Assembly (NCBI GenBank): GCA_017543285.1
Contig: JAFYGK010000014.1
Coordinates: forward strand, 1 to 51,137
Direction of reading: 5' to 3'
DNA: 51,137 nt
Source of the DNA: Clostridia bacterium
GTDB lineage: Bacteria > Bacillota > Clostridia > Oscillospirales > Acutalibacteraceae
Made by a program: the position numbers and the translations under genes. Shown one piece after another: positions 7,296 to 15,375 of this stretch (positions within the stretch are counted from its first letter, which is position 1; each line of letters starts with the position of its first letter). Below the pieces are notes generated by a model. The model was not told the DNA's origin, did not search any database, and worked only from the letters and a program-made list of their open reading frames with translations.

Positions 7296-9986
7296 TTAAT
7301 CATCACTCCTTTCATAAGTCAACCCGAGATTTTTGTCGTATTTCAGCTTAAAACCGCACAGCTCTTTTTCGCAGCTTCTATTCAGAACAAGAACAAGCTC
7401 GCCCTTTAACCACGGTGAATCTTGCCATGCATAAAGTCGGTCGGCATTCTCCTTTTCAAGCTCGTCAATAGTTTCGTCAAGCTGTTGCGGAATACAAAAT
7501 GCAAATGGAAGCCTTAACCTTTGCATTGCGATTTTTCTGCCTTCTTCATCGGATGGCGTTGTATCGGCGCGTAAAGATTTATTGGATATCCACGGGAGAA
7601 AGCCGATGCGTCCGTCGTCTGCTTCTCTCATGACAAGAACGTCAAACGACGGCAGCCCGTCGCGTACCTTTGCCTCGGCCGTCTTCTCGCTGTTCAGGTA
7701 CTTGTCCAGCATTCCGACAATGCTGTTTCCTTGCTCGCGTCTCGATTTTCTGGGGCCTTGAAGCAGCCAAGCTTCGGCTTTGCTTTCCTTAATCCCGGTT
7801 CTATCCCTGAAATCCTCCCAATCCGGATCGTCAATCTCTTCAACCGGCTCGGCGTAAACCTGGTTTACAAGCCGGGGAATATCGCTCGGAAGTGTGATAT
7901 TATCGGGAAGAAATCTGTTTGTTTGCTTTAAAAGCCATTTTCCGTATATCGCTTTACCGCCCGATTCAAATTCTCCATCAGCACACATTACCGAGCAAGC
8001 GGCGTTTTCCAACGCAGCCGGGCGTGTTCGCTCGTGCCTGTGAAGCCGTCCGATTCTTTGAAGCAACAGATCCATCGGACATAAATCGGTAATCAAATAA
8101 TCGAAATCAATATCAAGAGACTGCTCCAAAACCTGCGTGCCGACAACAATCACATTATTTCTTGTTTCAGGCACAGAACGCTTTCCTATCATCCTGATGA
8201 GCTCTTTTTCACGGCGTATCCGGTCCTCTGCCAGAAACTGGGCGTGATGCACATATATTTTCTTGTCAGGAAAGCGCCGGCGCAGATCTTCGCTTATAGC
8301 TTGTGCGCGCTTTACAGTATTAACAATTATACCAGCGCAACCGCCATCTTTAAGCTTTGATTTAAGCTCGTCGGCGATATTAATTTCATTAAACCGTCTT
8401 ATCTGCACCTGTGTTGATGATTCCGCTTCAGTAATTGCTGTTGAAAAAACCTCACCTTGTTCTGCCCATGTTATTAAAGGATAGCTTTCATTTGCACAGA
8501 ACTTCAGTTTTTTATTATTGGTATATGCCCTGAGCATTTCCTCCTTCTTTTTTAGAGGAAGGGTAGCCGAAAGCAGTATCACCGGAACATGATATTCGCC
8601 AAGCCATCTCAGCATACGGTTAAGATATTTACTCATGTATACATCGTAGGCATGACACTCGTCAATAATGACAGTTTTGCCGCATAAGCCAAGGTGACGC
8701 AGCATAACATGCTTTTGGGATAAAGCCATCATCAGAGCGGTATCAACGGTGCCTACAACAAAGTCGGCGAGCAGCGCCTGCTTGTTTTTTGAAAACCATT
8801 TGTGTGCCATGAGCCTGTCATTACTGTCATCATCTATGTTGACATCGCTCTTATAAAATGCCCTGTAGTCTTCATTCATCTCAGCCGTACCATGTACCAA
8901 TCGTATTGAGTGGGTTCCATCCTGAGATACAGTCGTAGCCCAGTCTGTCAGGCGAGGAAAGATACCGTTCGATGTAGCCTGTGTCGGTAAACCGAAAAAA
9001 ATCCCTCCGGCACCGTATTTTGCGCTCATGATTTCGGCGGCGGCTAATGCGGCTTCTGTTTTGCCGGTTCCCATCTGCGCTTCAATTATCATCAGCCCGG
9101 AAGAAGACAACGCCTTTGCCGTTTCTGCTGCACGTCTTTGCATAAGGCTTGGAGTAAATCCAAATCGCTTTGCATAAATGTCGTTTTCTGATGGCGCATC
9201 GACTGCGTGCCATAGCTCAGGCAGAGAAAGCTCGGCAAGCGCCCTTTCCGTTCTGTGAGGATACATTTCATGAAACCCATATTCTCGGGATGACAGCAAC
9301 GGAAAATATGTCTGATTGCTCGCTATCCAGTCGGCCTGTATCAAAAGACCGCACAGCAGCATTTGAGCACAATTGGACAGTATTGGCAGATCAGAAACAG
9401 AAGGATATCCGGCTCTGTCGAGCGCGTTTCTTAGACACTTTTCCTGTAATTCTTTCCAAAGTTCTTCCTGTTTTGCGTAATAATTGAAGGGGTAAGTTTT
9501 TAATTGGTTTGTGCAAAATACGATATCAGATTCAGAGGTAGGCTTACCGTGGTGCGCGCCGATAATCGAGCAGATTCCGTCAGGGCATTTAAAACCCTTG
9601 AGGATTTCTTCACCTGCTCTTGTGTGCGGACTTTGCTTAGCATAAATAAAATCGAATAAATCCGGAATGATCAGTCCTTTATCGAATAGATCATCACGCA
9701 GCCAAGGCGTAAAAACAAGCAGCTTTGCAATGAACAAAGGTGTGCATTTGCCGATATCATGCACCATGGCAAGAAAAACGCAGACCTTTTGGAATTCCTC
9801 GCAGTTTAGTCCGCACGCGCGAAGAACAGAGTCTGCTATTCTGTGTCTGCAAAGATATTCAATTACATCCGCTGTGTCCTTAAGATGCATCCAAAGAGGA
9901 AGATAGGTTCCGTTTCCTCCTGTTTTTCCGGGAATAAGATAGTAGCTGTCAACGCCAAAAAACGAGCTTTTTTCTGAAGAAGCCAT
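7296..9986 (-). CDS. cas3: Cas3, HD nuclease-helicase
   Basis: 896 residues, a fused HD nuclease and superfamily 2 helicase that degrades targets after Cascade binding. HD-domain ligands visible are His34, the His76-Asp77 pair in MVHDIGK, His121 and His145-His146 in GAHHGKP. ADWIASN (about 218) is typical of type I-E Cas3. Helicase motifs are complete: Walker A QMGTGKT (306-310), DECH (442-445), SAT (473-475) and QRIGRLHRH (643 on). It is the first gene of the cas operon and abuts cas8e. The ATG at 9986 has only a weak GGCGG-type ribosome site. The next in-frame ATG, at residue 33, would remove the first part of the HD fold, so the longer form is preferred. Confidence 0.97.
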   Translation of the reverse strand: MASSEKSSFFGVDSYYLIPGKTGGNGTYLPLWMHLKDTADVIEYLCRHRIADSVLRACGLNCEEFQKVCVFLAMVHDIGKCTPLFIAKLLVFTPWLRDDLFDKGLIIPDLFDFIYAKQSPHTRAGEEILKGFKCPDGICSIIGAHHGKPTSESDIVFCTNQLKTYPFNYYAKQEELWKELQEKCLRNALDRAGYPSVSDLPILSNCAQMLLCGLLIQADWIASNQTYFPLLSSREYGFHEMYPHRTERALAELSLPELWHAVDAPSENDIYAKRFGFTPSLMQRRAAETAKALSSSGLMIIEAQMGTGKTEAALAAAEIMSAKYGAGGIFFGLPTQATSNGIFPRLTDWATTVSQDGTHSIRLVHGTAEMNEDYRAFYKSDVNIDDDSNDRLMAHKWFSKNKQALLADFVVGTVDTALMMALSQKHVMLRHLGLCGKTVIIDECHAYDVYMSKYLNRMLRWLGEYHVPVILLSATLPLKKKEEMLRAYTNNKKLKFCANESYPLITWAEQGEVFSTAITEAESSTQVQIRRFNEINIADELKSKLKDGGCAGIIVNTVKRAQAISEDLRRRFPDKKIYVHHAQFLAEDRIRREKELIRMIGKRSVPETRNNVIVVGTQVLEQSLDIDFDYLITDLCPMDLLLQRIGRLHRHERTRPAALENAACSVMCADGEFESGGKAIYGKWLLKQTNRFLPDNITLPSDIPRLVNQVYAEPVEEIDDPDWEDFRDRTGIKESKAEAWLLQGPRKSRREQGNSIVGMLDKYLNSEKTAEAKVRDGLPSFDVLVMREADDGRIGFLPWISNKSLRADTTPSDEEGRKIAMQRLRLPFAFCIPQQLDETIDELEKENADRLYAWQDSPWLKGELVLVLNRSCEKELCGFKLKYDKNLGLTYERSDD

Positions 9987-10061
9987 GTTAGTACCGCCGT
10001 TTTGTTAAGTATGCTGTTTATTGACTAAGATTTGTATACGGTTTATAATCCATATTTTATC

Positions 10062-10096
10062 ATATTGAATTGTAATACTCAATATAAAAATGTCAA
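10062..10096 (-). promoter_or_regulatory. cas operon promoter with an overlapping dyad
   Basis: On the minus strand TTGACA (10096-10091) is followed after 16 bp by TACAAT (10074-10069), a near-consensus SigA-type promoter about 75 bp upstream of cas3. An inverted repeat, ATATTGA (10062-10068) and TCAATAT (10079-10085) with a 10-bp gap, brackets the -10 element. That placement is what an operator for a repressor would show. Promoter recognition is from sequence; regulation is inferred. Confidence 0.7.
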
Positions 10097-10149
10097 TTTA
10101 TAGATTATTTACATCTAAATATCACGTAATACACGTATACGAGATCTGT

Positions 10150-10302
10150 TTATTTTTTCTCCGGTATTGCCAGCAGCAACTGTTTCAAGCCTGCAAAATC
10201 AAAATATATTATTTCTGTGTTTTTATGGTCCTTTTCAGATAACCTCTTTTCGATCTCCATGAACGGTTCGATGTTGCCGAGTGTATTCGGTATCTCATGC
10301 AT
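10150..10302 (-). CDS. Unrecognised small ORF upstream of cas3 (50 aa)
   Basis: An ATG at 10302-10300 opens 50 codons ending in TAA at 10150. The predicted peptide starts MHEIPNTLGNIEPF and ends LKQLLLAIPEKK, with a charged middle (EIEKRLSEKDHKN) followed by a hydrophobic segment (EIIYFDFAGLKQLLLAI). I recognise no family. There is no good Shine-Dalgarno sequence, and the start codon lies inside a 10-bp inverted repeat. It could be a real small gene transcribed just before cas3, the C-terminal remnant of a larger decayed gene, or chance. The surrounding 10,020-10,440 stretch is conspicuously AT-rich compared with neighbouring genes. Confidence 0.35.
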   Translation of the reverse strand: MHEIPNTLGNIEPFMEIEKRLSEKDHKNTEIIYFDFAGLKQLLLAIPEKK

Positions 10303-10332
10303 TAATTATATTATTATAATTAAATTAATGCA
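10298..10332. repeat. Perfect 10-bp inverted repeat, 15-bp gap
   Basis: TGCATTAATT (10298-10307) and AATTAATGCA (10323-10332) are exact reverse complements separated by 15 AT-only bases. The left arm contains the start codon of the 50-codon ORF on the minus strand. It could be an operator for that gene or a transcript hairpin at its start. The rest of 10,303-10,444 shows no gene I can support on either strand. Confidence 0.6.
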
Positions 10333-10444
10333 GCTTTTAACGCTAATCGGTAGTTTCGGAACAAATGAAAGTCAAATTAGCCGTAAAACCCAATGCCGTC
10401 TTCGCCACCGAAAAAGCTATGTTAAACCTTTACTGAGTTAACCC

Positions 10445-10945
10445 CTATTTTCTGCATCTATTCAATAAATGCTCCTGCGCGCACAAGTGCTTGTCCTTGC
10501 CTTTTAGACAAGTTGGTGTATCCTCTGCTGCCGTACCCTCTGCTGCCATATCCTCATGCAGATCGGTCAGCACATCTCCCTTGACCTGAAGGGATGCGGA
10601 TGTCTGCGGAAAACCCGATGCCGCCGTCGGATAGACTCCCGCGGTGTGATCGACGAAATATGCGTCGAAGCCCGCTTTGCGGATGTCCTCCTCGCTGAGA
10701 TTCCGGGTGAGCTGGTGAACTATTGTGCCCACCATTTCAAGGTGGCTCAGCTCTTCGGTGCCGATATCGGTCAGAAGACCCTTTATCTGAGCATAAGGCA
10801 TGGAAAATCTCTGGCTTAGATAGCGAAGCGACGCGTTAATTTCACCGTCCGGGCCGCCGTACTGGCTTATGATCAGCGCGGCAAGCCTTGGGTTTGTCTG
10901 TCTTATCCTGATCGGATATTCCAATCTCTTTTCGTATATAAACAT
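10445..10945 (-). pseudogene. cotJC: CotJC, manganese-catalase-like spore coat protein, C-terminus lost
   Basis: Starting at the ATG at 10945 (MFIYEKRLEYPIRI, preceded by GGAGGTG) the frame encodes 166 residues. The first roughly 125 match CotJC closely: QYGGPDGEINASLRYLSQRF, DIGTEELSHLEMVGTIVHQL, VKGDVLTDLHEDMAAE. CotJC proteins normally continue after DMAAE with QKAR-type sequence for another 50-70 residues, including the last helix of the ferritin-like bundle. Here the sequence becomes unrelated (GTAAEDTPTCLK to the stop) exactly at a set of 15-bp tandem repeats. The missing helix should carry metal ligands, so the protein is probably non-functional or altered. It overlaps cotJB by ATGA. 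Its 3' end faces the cas promoter region. Confidence 0.75.
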
Positions 10946-11205
10946 CAGCAGGCACCTCCGGTATAATCCCACGGCCACGGATCGGAAATCCACTCCCAGC
11001 AGCGGTCGTTTCCGCTGCTTGCGGCGGAAATGGGACCGAAGCAGCTTTCGAACTTTTCTCTCAGCGCAGCTTCTTTAGCGGCAAGCTGTTTTTTGTATTT
11101 CAGAGCGTCGACGTCGTCCGGATGGGTGTCCAGAAACATCATCACATCGGTCAGCGCAAAGCATACCGCCGAAAACTCTCTGATCATCTTTTCGCGCTCG
11201 TTCAT
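10945..11205 (-). CDS. cotJB: CotJB, spore coat protein
   Basis: 86 residues from the ATG at 11205, which overlaps the cotJA stop as ATGA and follows GGGGTGCATAAG. The open frame extends 10 codons further, but those lie inside cotJA. Family features are MIREFSAVCFALTDVMMFLDTHPDD in the first half and the C-terminal WEWISDPWPWDYT, matching the Trp-rich PWPW ending of CotJB proteins. In Bacillus the cotJ operon is read by SigE in the mother cell and its products enter the inner coat. The gene is second of three and looks intact, unlike the downstream cotJC. Confidence 0.93.
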   Translation of the reverse strand: MNEREKMIREFSAVCFALTDVMMFLDTHPDDVDALKYKKQLAAKEAALREKFESCFGPISAASSGNDRCWEWISDPWPWDYTGGAC

Positions 11206-11417
11206 CTTATGCACCCCTTTGCTTGTATCATCCACGGCTTGTAAAGCTGCTGAAAGACCGTTCCGGCGCTCAGCGCCCTCATCGGATCAAAGAGTCCGCA
11301 GAATTCCTGATTCTTTACATAAGCCATCGCCAGCGGAATATTTCTGTCCTCATCAAGACAGATGGCGCCGATCGGCTTTTCGCAGCACATGCACCGGCTG
11401 CGGTTATTTTCCGTCAA
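11202..11417 (-). CDS. cotJA: CotJA, spore coat protein
   Basis: 71 residues, starting at a TTG (11417-11415) with AAAGGAG nine bases upstream. A later ATG at codon 10 has no ribosome site. The family motif is NIPLAMAYVKNQEF, followed by MRALSAGTVFQQLYKPW. Several Cys residues near the N-terminus (CMCCEKPIGAIC) are present. CotJA is needed for assembly of CotJC into the coat in Bacillus. It is the first gene of the cotJABC operon. I looked for a SigE promoter upstream and found no convincing match. Confidence 0.92.
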   Translation of the reverse strand: MTENNRSRCMCCEKPIGAICLDEDRNIPLAMAYVKNQEFCGLFDPMRALSAGTVFQQLYKPWMIQAKGCIR

Positions 11418-11635
11418 ATTGGATCGCTCCTTTTGCGTATTGAACCGGAACGCCGCTCCGGTCCTTTGCAGCGCCGCATAATATGATGCAGCGCGGTGTC
11501 AACGCCGGCAGTCAGCCGACTGTCAATATCAGTCTATGGCATCCGGTGAAACCTGTTACACGGCTGTCGGGCCTGTTTTTTCGGCGGCGTAGGATTGTTC
11601 CCGTTTTTGGGCCTTCGGATGTTTCTGAATAAAGC

Positions 11636-11670
11636 AAAAAACCCGCCGAAAAAAATTCGGCGGGTTTTTT
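11636..11670. terminator. Bidirectional terminator between spoIIP and cotJ
   Basis: ACCCGCCGAA (11641-11650) pairs with TTCGGCGGGT (11656-11665) around an A5 loop, with five A before and a run of T after. It terminates spoIIP on the minus strand. The rest of 11,418-11,640 contains the upstream region of cotJA and no gene. Confidence 0.9.
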
Positions 11671-11696
11671 GCTGTTCCGTTTATTGTGTCCTTATC

Positions 11697-12821
11697 TTAC
11701 TGCGCGTGTATTTTTTCTATTACATCGACCAGCGCGTCGCCCAGCACGGTTGCCGAGTTGAGCGCGTCGTCTATTGTATTTACATCGGTGCCGACCTCGA
11801 GCAGCAGTCCTCCGGACGAATACTGCTGATTGTACTGCGCTATCTTGAAGGAAATCGGACGCATTATTCCCGGAGCGAGGTTTTCCATGGCGTTTTGCAG
11901 CTTGATTGCAAGATTGAGATTGTCTCGCCAATTGGGCATTTCCAGACTTGAATCATCCTCGCAGCCGGATATTATCATTATCTGCGCGGCGTTCTTGCCG
12001 TTGACCTTTACCGTCGGTCTGATACGCAGTTTTTTATTTCTTATCATGGAATCCCTGTGAATATCCAGAACGATTTTGACGGAGGGATACTTGCCGAGAT
12101 AATGCCTGATGGTTTCGGCCGAGCGTTTATACGCTCCGCTGTACATGGGGGAATCATAGACCTTTGTGTCGTGTATCACTCCTATCCCGGCGCTTTGCAG
12201 CCGTCGGGCCACAACGTCCCCGACGGCACAGACGCCAAGGGAAAGGTCGTCCGACCGGTCGGTATTTTCGATATCAAACCATCCGGTGTCGTAGGTCATG
12301 AAGGCCTCGGTCGTATGGGTGTGATAAATCAGCACTGTCGGCAGTGATTTATCGGTAATGTCAAGCGGCGAAGGGCTTTCTAGAATCTCCCTTATATCTA
12401 TTTCGTTGCCTGTCTCGTTTTTTACCCATATGCTTCCGTAGTTTTCGCCTGCTCCTTCTATATGCATTTGCAGGATCTCGCCCTTTCTGCTGTCGGGAAT
12501 GTCCGGGGGCTGTCCCATTCTGCCATCGCTCTGCTGTATTTCGGCAATCTCCGATACAACCACCTGCGGCAAACGGTCGGCAAATGAGACTTCGCCTGCG
12601 CTTTCCTCGGGGGACGTTCCTGAGGAAAGGCCCCTTTCGTGCATTGAGCCGTAATAGCGCAGCGCACCCTGCGGAAAACTCAGCCCCGTCAGCACCGCGG
12701 CGTGTTTTGATCCGAACAGCAGAACATACGGCGCGAGCAGGACGATCGCCAGAGCGAAAAACAAATATGCCGCCGTCCTGCCGTTCAGCCTGATTTTTTT
12801 CCTGCGTTTTTTGAATTTCAA
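11697..12821 (-). CDS. spoIIP: SpoIIP, stage II sporulation peptidoglycan hydrolase
   Basis: 374 residues, with a basic N-terminus and one membrane segment (about 17-38) followed by an extracytoplasmic domain. SpoIIP is an N-acetylmuramoyl-L-alanine amidase and endopeptidase that works with SpoIID and SpoIIM to drive engulfment. The catalytic/zinc elements are visible: VLIYHTHTTEAF (H167, E172), VLDIHRDS (H255) and GGLLLEVGTDVNTIDDA (E342). The start is a TTG at 12821-12819 with AAGGCGGTG upstream. A stop codon lies in frame just before it, so no longer form exists. It is followed by a strong terminator, and the upstream neighbour tsaD is divergent. Confidence 0.95.
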   Translation of the reverse strand: MKFKKRRKKIRLNGRTAAYLFFALAIVLLAPYVLLFGSKHAAVLTGLSFPQGALRYYGSMHERGLSSGTSPEESAGEVSFADRLPQVVVSEIAEIQQSDGRMGQPPDIPDSRKGEILQMHIEGAGENYGSIWVKNETGNEIDIREILESPSPLDITDKSLPTVLIYHTHTTEAFMTYDTGWFDIENTDRSDDLSLGVCAVGDVVARRLQSAGIGVIHDTKVYDSPMYSGAYKRSAETIRHYLGKYPSVKIVLDIHRDSMIRNKKLRIRPTVKVNGKNAAQIMIISGCEDDSSLEMPNWRDNLNLAIKLQNAMENLAPGIMRPISFKIAQYNQQYSSGGLLLEVGTDVNTIDDALNSATVLGDALVDVIEKIHAQ

Positions 12822-12985
12822 TGATGTTCACCGCCTTGATGTTCACCCTTTTTTAAGCGGTTTTGCTCCGCACATAAAATAATATGCAGGATGCCTGGGC
12901 TCTATTACTTATGGAGAATACTATCCTCCGGCGCGGGCGCGGAGAGCTTCCCGGGCAATAAAAGGCAAAAATCGGGCTTCATCTA

Positions 12986-13014
12986 TTCAAAAACGCAAAA
13001 ATATGTGCTATACT
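12986..13014 (+). promoter_or_regulatory. Promoter of tsaD
   Basis: TTCAAA (12986-12991), a 17-bp spacer and TATACT (13009-13014) form a plausible SigA promoter. Transcription would start near 13,021. This supports the tsaD start at 13054 and excludes the longer frame from 13003. Confidence 0.6.
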
Positions 13015-13053
13015 AAGGTATCTCAGGAATTACAAAATACACAAGAGGTTGAT

Positions 13054-14052
13054 ATGCTCATTTTATCTATCGAAAGCTCGTGTGACGAAACGGCGGCCGC
13101 CGTTGTTGAAGACGGCAGATGCGTGCTGTCCTCCATCATCAATTCGCAGGTCGCCGAGCATAAAATATACGGCGGGGTCGTGCCGGAAATAGCTTCCCGG
13201 CGTCACGCCGAAAACATTTCCGGCGTAGTCAGACAGGCGGTCAACGACGCGGGCGTTCCGCTCTCCCGGATAGACGCCGTTGCCGTCACCCATGCGCCAG
13301 GGCTTATCGGCGCGCTGCTCGTCGGCGTCAGCTTTGCCAAGGGCCTTTCCTATTCGCTCAAAAAGCCGCTCGTTCCCGTACATCACCTGCGCTCGCACAT
13401 CGCGGCCAACTATATCGCCCATCCTCGGCTTGAACCGCCCTTTCTCTGCCTCGTCGCTTCCGGCGGGCACAGTCATATCGTCGAATGCCGCGGGTACACC
13501 GATTTCAGCATTGTCGGCTGTACAAGAGACGACGCGGCGGGCGAAGCCTTTGACAAGGCGGCGCGTACGATGGGTCTGCCTTATCCCGGCGGAGTCCATC
13601 TGGACAGGCTGTCGCAGACCGGTGATCCGAACGGATATAAATTCCCGCATGTCAGGGTCGAGGGCTATGATTTCAGCTTTTCCGGGTTAAAAACCAATGT
13701 TATCAATATGGTGCACAACGCGCAGCAAAAGGGTGAAGCGCTTCGGCTGCCCGATCTGGCGGCGTCCTTTCAGATGGCGGTCGTAGGGCAGCTATGCGAA
13801 AAGCTCGTAAGGGCAGCCGACGATCTGAAATACGGTAAGATTGTTGTCGCGGGAGGAGTTTCGGCAAACAGCGCCCTTCGCGGCGAGCTGCAGAGGATTT
13901 GCGCTCAGACCGGACGGGAGCTTTTCATGCCGCCGCTGTCTCTTTGCGGGGACAATGCCGCAATGGTCGGCGCGCAGGGCTATTACGAATATCTTGCCGG
14001 AAACACGGCAGACCTGACCCTCAACGGCTCGGCAAACATGTCAATAGAATGA
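13054..14052 (+). CDS. tsaD: TsaD, tRNA N6-threonylcarbamoyladenosine transferase
   Basis: 332 residues from the ATG at 13054, preceded by AAGAGG; the frame is open from 13003 but that segment lies in the promoter. With TsaB and TsaE it transfers threonylcarbamoyl to A37 of ANN-decoding tRNAs. The N-terminal ILSIESSCDETAAAVV, the iron-binding HHLRSH, VASGGHSH, FDKAARTMGLPYPGG and the C-terminal SLCGDNAAMVGAQGY are all standard. The length matches the family. It stands alone, followed by a terminator at 14,210. Confidence 0.97.
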   Translation: MLILSIESSCDETAAAVVEDGRCVLSSIINSQVAEHKIYGGVVPEIASRRHAENISGVVRQAVNDAGVPLSRIDAVAVTHAPGLIGALLVGVSFAKGLSYSLKKPLVPVHHLRSHIAANYIAHPRLEPPFLCLVASGGHSHIVECRGYTDFSIVGCTRDDAAGEAFDKAARTMGLPYPGGVHLDRLSQTGDPNGYKFPHVRVEGYDFSFSGLKTNVINMVHNAQQKGEALRLPDLAASFQMAVVGQLCEKLVRAADDLKYGKIVVAGGVSANSALRGELQRICAQTGRELFMPPLSLCGDNAAMVGAQGYYEYLAGNTADLTLNGSANMSIE

Positions 14053-14209
14053 TTATTTATCGTAAATGATTTCGGCCGAAAACCAACGAGCTTTCCGGAA
14101 ACCGCTTTTTGACCTTCAATCTGAGCGTGTTTGCGCGGTCAAGCCAAACCTTTGAACAGGCTCGTCCTGTTCATCGGAGATTCTCTGCTTTTACAGCGGC
14201 CGTAAAATC

Positions 14210-14246
14210 ATACCGGCGTCTCCCGAAGAAGGCGCCGGTATTTTTC
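14210..14246 (+). terminator. Terminator downstream of tsaD
   Basis: ATACCGGCG (14210-14218) pairs with CGCCGGTAT (14233-14241), followed by TTTTTC. The remainder of the 309-bp gap 14,053-14,361 shows no gene. Confidence 0.8.
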
Positions 14247-14361
14247 TTTATATCTTTGTTTCTTTGATCCGCTGTTATTCTTTTTTGCGTTTTTGCAGCG
14301 GTTCGAATATTCCCGTATGATCTGCGAGGCTTTAAGCCAACGGTTTTTTCGGGCCGCCGGC

Positions 14362-15375
14362 CTACTCTCCCATAAACGAGATGCATTCCCTGCACAGCCG
14401 CGCGCTTGCGGCAATGTCCTCCTTGGAGGCGACGCAAAGCGGCGTATGCAGATACCGGCATGGCACGCTTATGGCTATCGTGCGTACTCCGCCGGTGCTG
14501 ACATGTATCGCTCCGGCGTCGTTTCCCCCGCATATTTTGGTCTTTGTCTGGCACTTTATGCCGAGCTGTCTGGCGCACTGAAAGGCTTTGCAGCAATACT
14601 CCCTGTCGTATATGGTGCGCTTATCTATATAGGAAATAACAGGCCCCTCGTTGAGACGGCAGACGACGTCCTTTTCATCAACGCCGTCTATGTCGACGGC
14701 GGTTGTCGTTTCAAGCACTATCGCCTTTTTCGGAGCTATGCCGAAAGCCGCCGCCCTTGCTCCTCTGAGCCCTACCTCCTCCATAACGGTGAAAACAAAA
14801 TAGGTGTCATATTCCAGCGGCTGGTGTATCAGATCGATCATTATGGCGCAGCCGGCTCTGTCGTCAAGCGCTTTCGCAATTATGAGATTGTCTCCGAATT
14901 CCTCATAAAATGGCTGAAAGGATATCCTGTCTCCGAGCGAGACCGAGCCCATAAGCTCGTCGCGGTTTGCCGCTCCGACGTCAATAAAGAGCTTGTCTGT
15001 TTCGATTTTGGCGGACTTTTCGTTTTTGTCGCACATATGCACAGGCTTCAGGCTTATCTGCCCCGGCAGATCGTTGACAAAAACGCGGAGTCCCGGCAGA
15101 ATTCGCTCGTCTATTCCGCCAACGGTATCGAAGAAAATGCGTCCGGCGTCATCCACCGAGGTGACGATCATGCCGACCTCATCCATATGAGAGGCCACCA
15201 TTATGGGCCCGTCGGGTGTTTTTTTGCCTTTTTTGAATGCAATCACATTTCCGAGAGAATCTCTCTTCAGGCCGTCCACATGCAGGCGTATCTGCTCGAT
15301 TATATATGAGGCTACATGGGATTCGCAGCCGGAAACGCCCGGAAGATAACAAATATCCTTCAGATAGTTATACAT
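14362..15375 (-). CDS. M42 family metallo-aminopeptidase (first copy)
   Basis: 337 residues. M42 enzymes are dinuclear metal aminopeptidases that often form large tetrahedral assemblies and act on peptides in the cytosol. Metal-site elements are present: ASHMDEVG (H63, D65), AKALDDRAG (about 171), MEEVG (E199-E200) and CRYLHTPLC near the C-terminus. It overlaps the upstream paralogue by 8 bp, so the two are co-translated. The annotation as endoglucanase or peptidase FrvX seen for such proteins is a historical synonym; the substrate cannot be deduced. Confidence 0.9.
   Translation of the reverse strand: MYNYLKDICYLPGVSGCESHVASYIIEQIRLHVDGLKRDSLGNVIAFKKGKKTPDGPIMVASHMDEVGMIVTSVDDAGRIFFDTVGGIDERILPGLRVFVNDLPGQISLKPVHMCDKNEKSAKIETDKLFIDVGAANRDELMGSVSLGDRISFQPFYEEFGDNLIIAKALDDRAGCAIMIDLIHQPLEYDTYFVFTVMEEVGLRGARAAAFGIAPKKAIVLETTTAVDIDGVDEKDVVCRLNEGPVISYIDKRTIYDREYCCKAFQCARQLGIKCQTKTKICGGNDAGAIHVSTGGVRTIAISVPCRYLHTPLCVASKEDIAASARLCRECISFMGE

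Noticed and set aside
10217..10441. 74-codon + strand frame upstream of the cas promoter
   Set aside because: It starts at a GTG without a ribosome site, is antisense to the 50-codon ORF and has no recognisable motif.
1..10445. A CreTA-like toxin-antitoxin with a repeat-like RNA inside or beside the cas operon
   Set aside because: The cas genes leave no intergenic space, and I found no degenerate repeat copy outside the array.
12361..12846. 161-codon minus-strand frame over spoIIP
   Set aside because: It overlaps the well-supported spoIIP in another frame and has the basic, low-complexity composition of a shadow.
12840..12990. SigE promoter for spoIIP
   Set aside because: A GCATATT-like -35 is present on the minus strand, but no matching -10 at the right distance was found.
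14053..14361. Possible gene in the tsaD-peptidase gap
   Set aside because: The open frames on both strands are shadows of the neighbouring genes. Only a terminator is supported.
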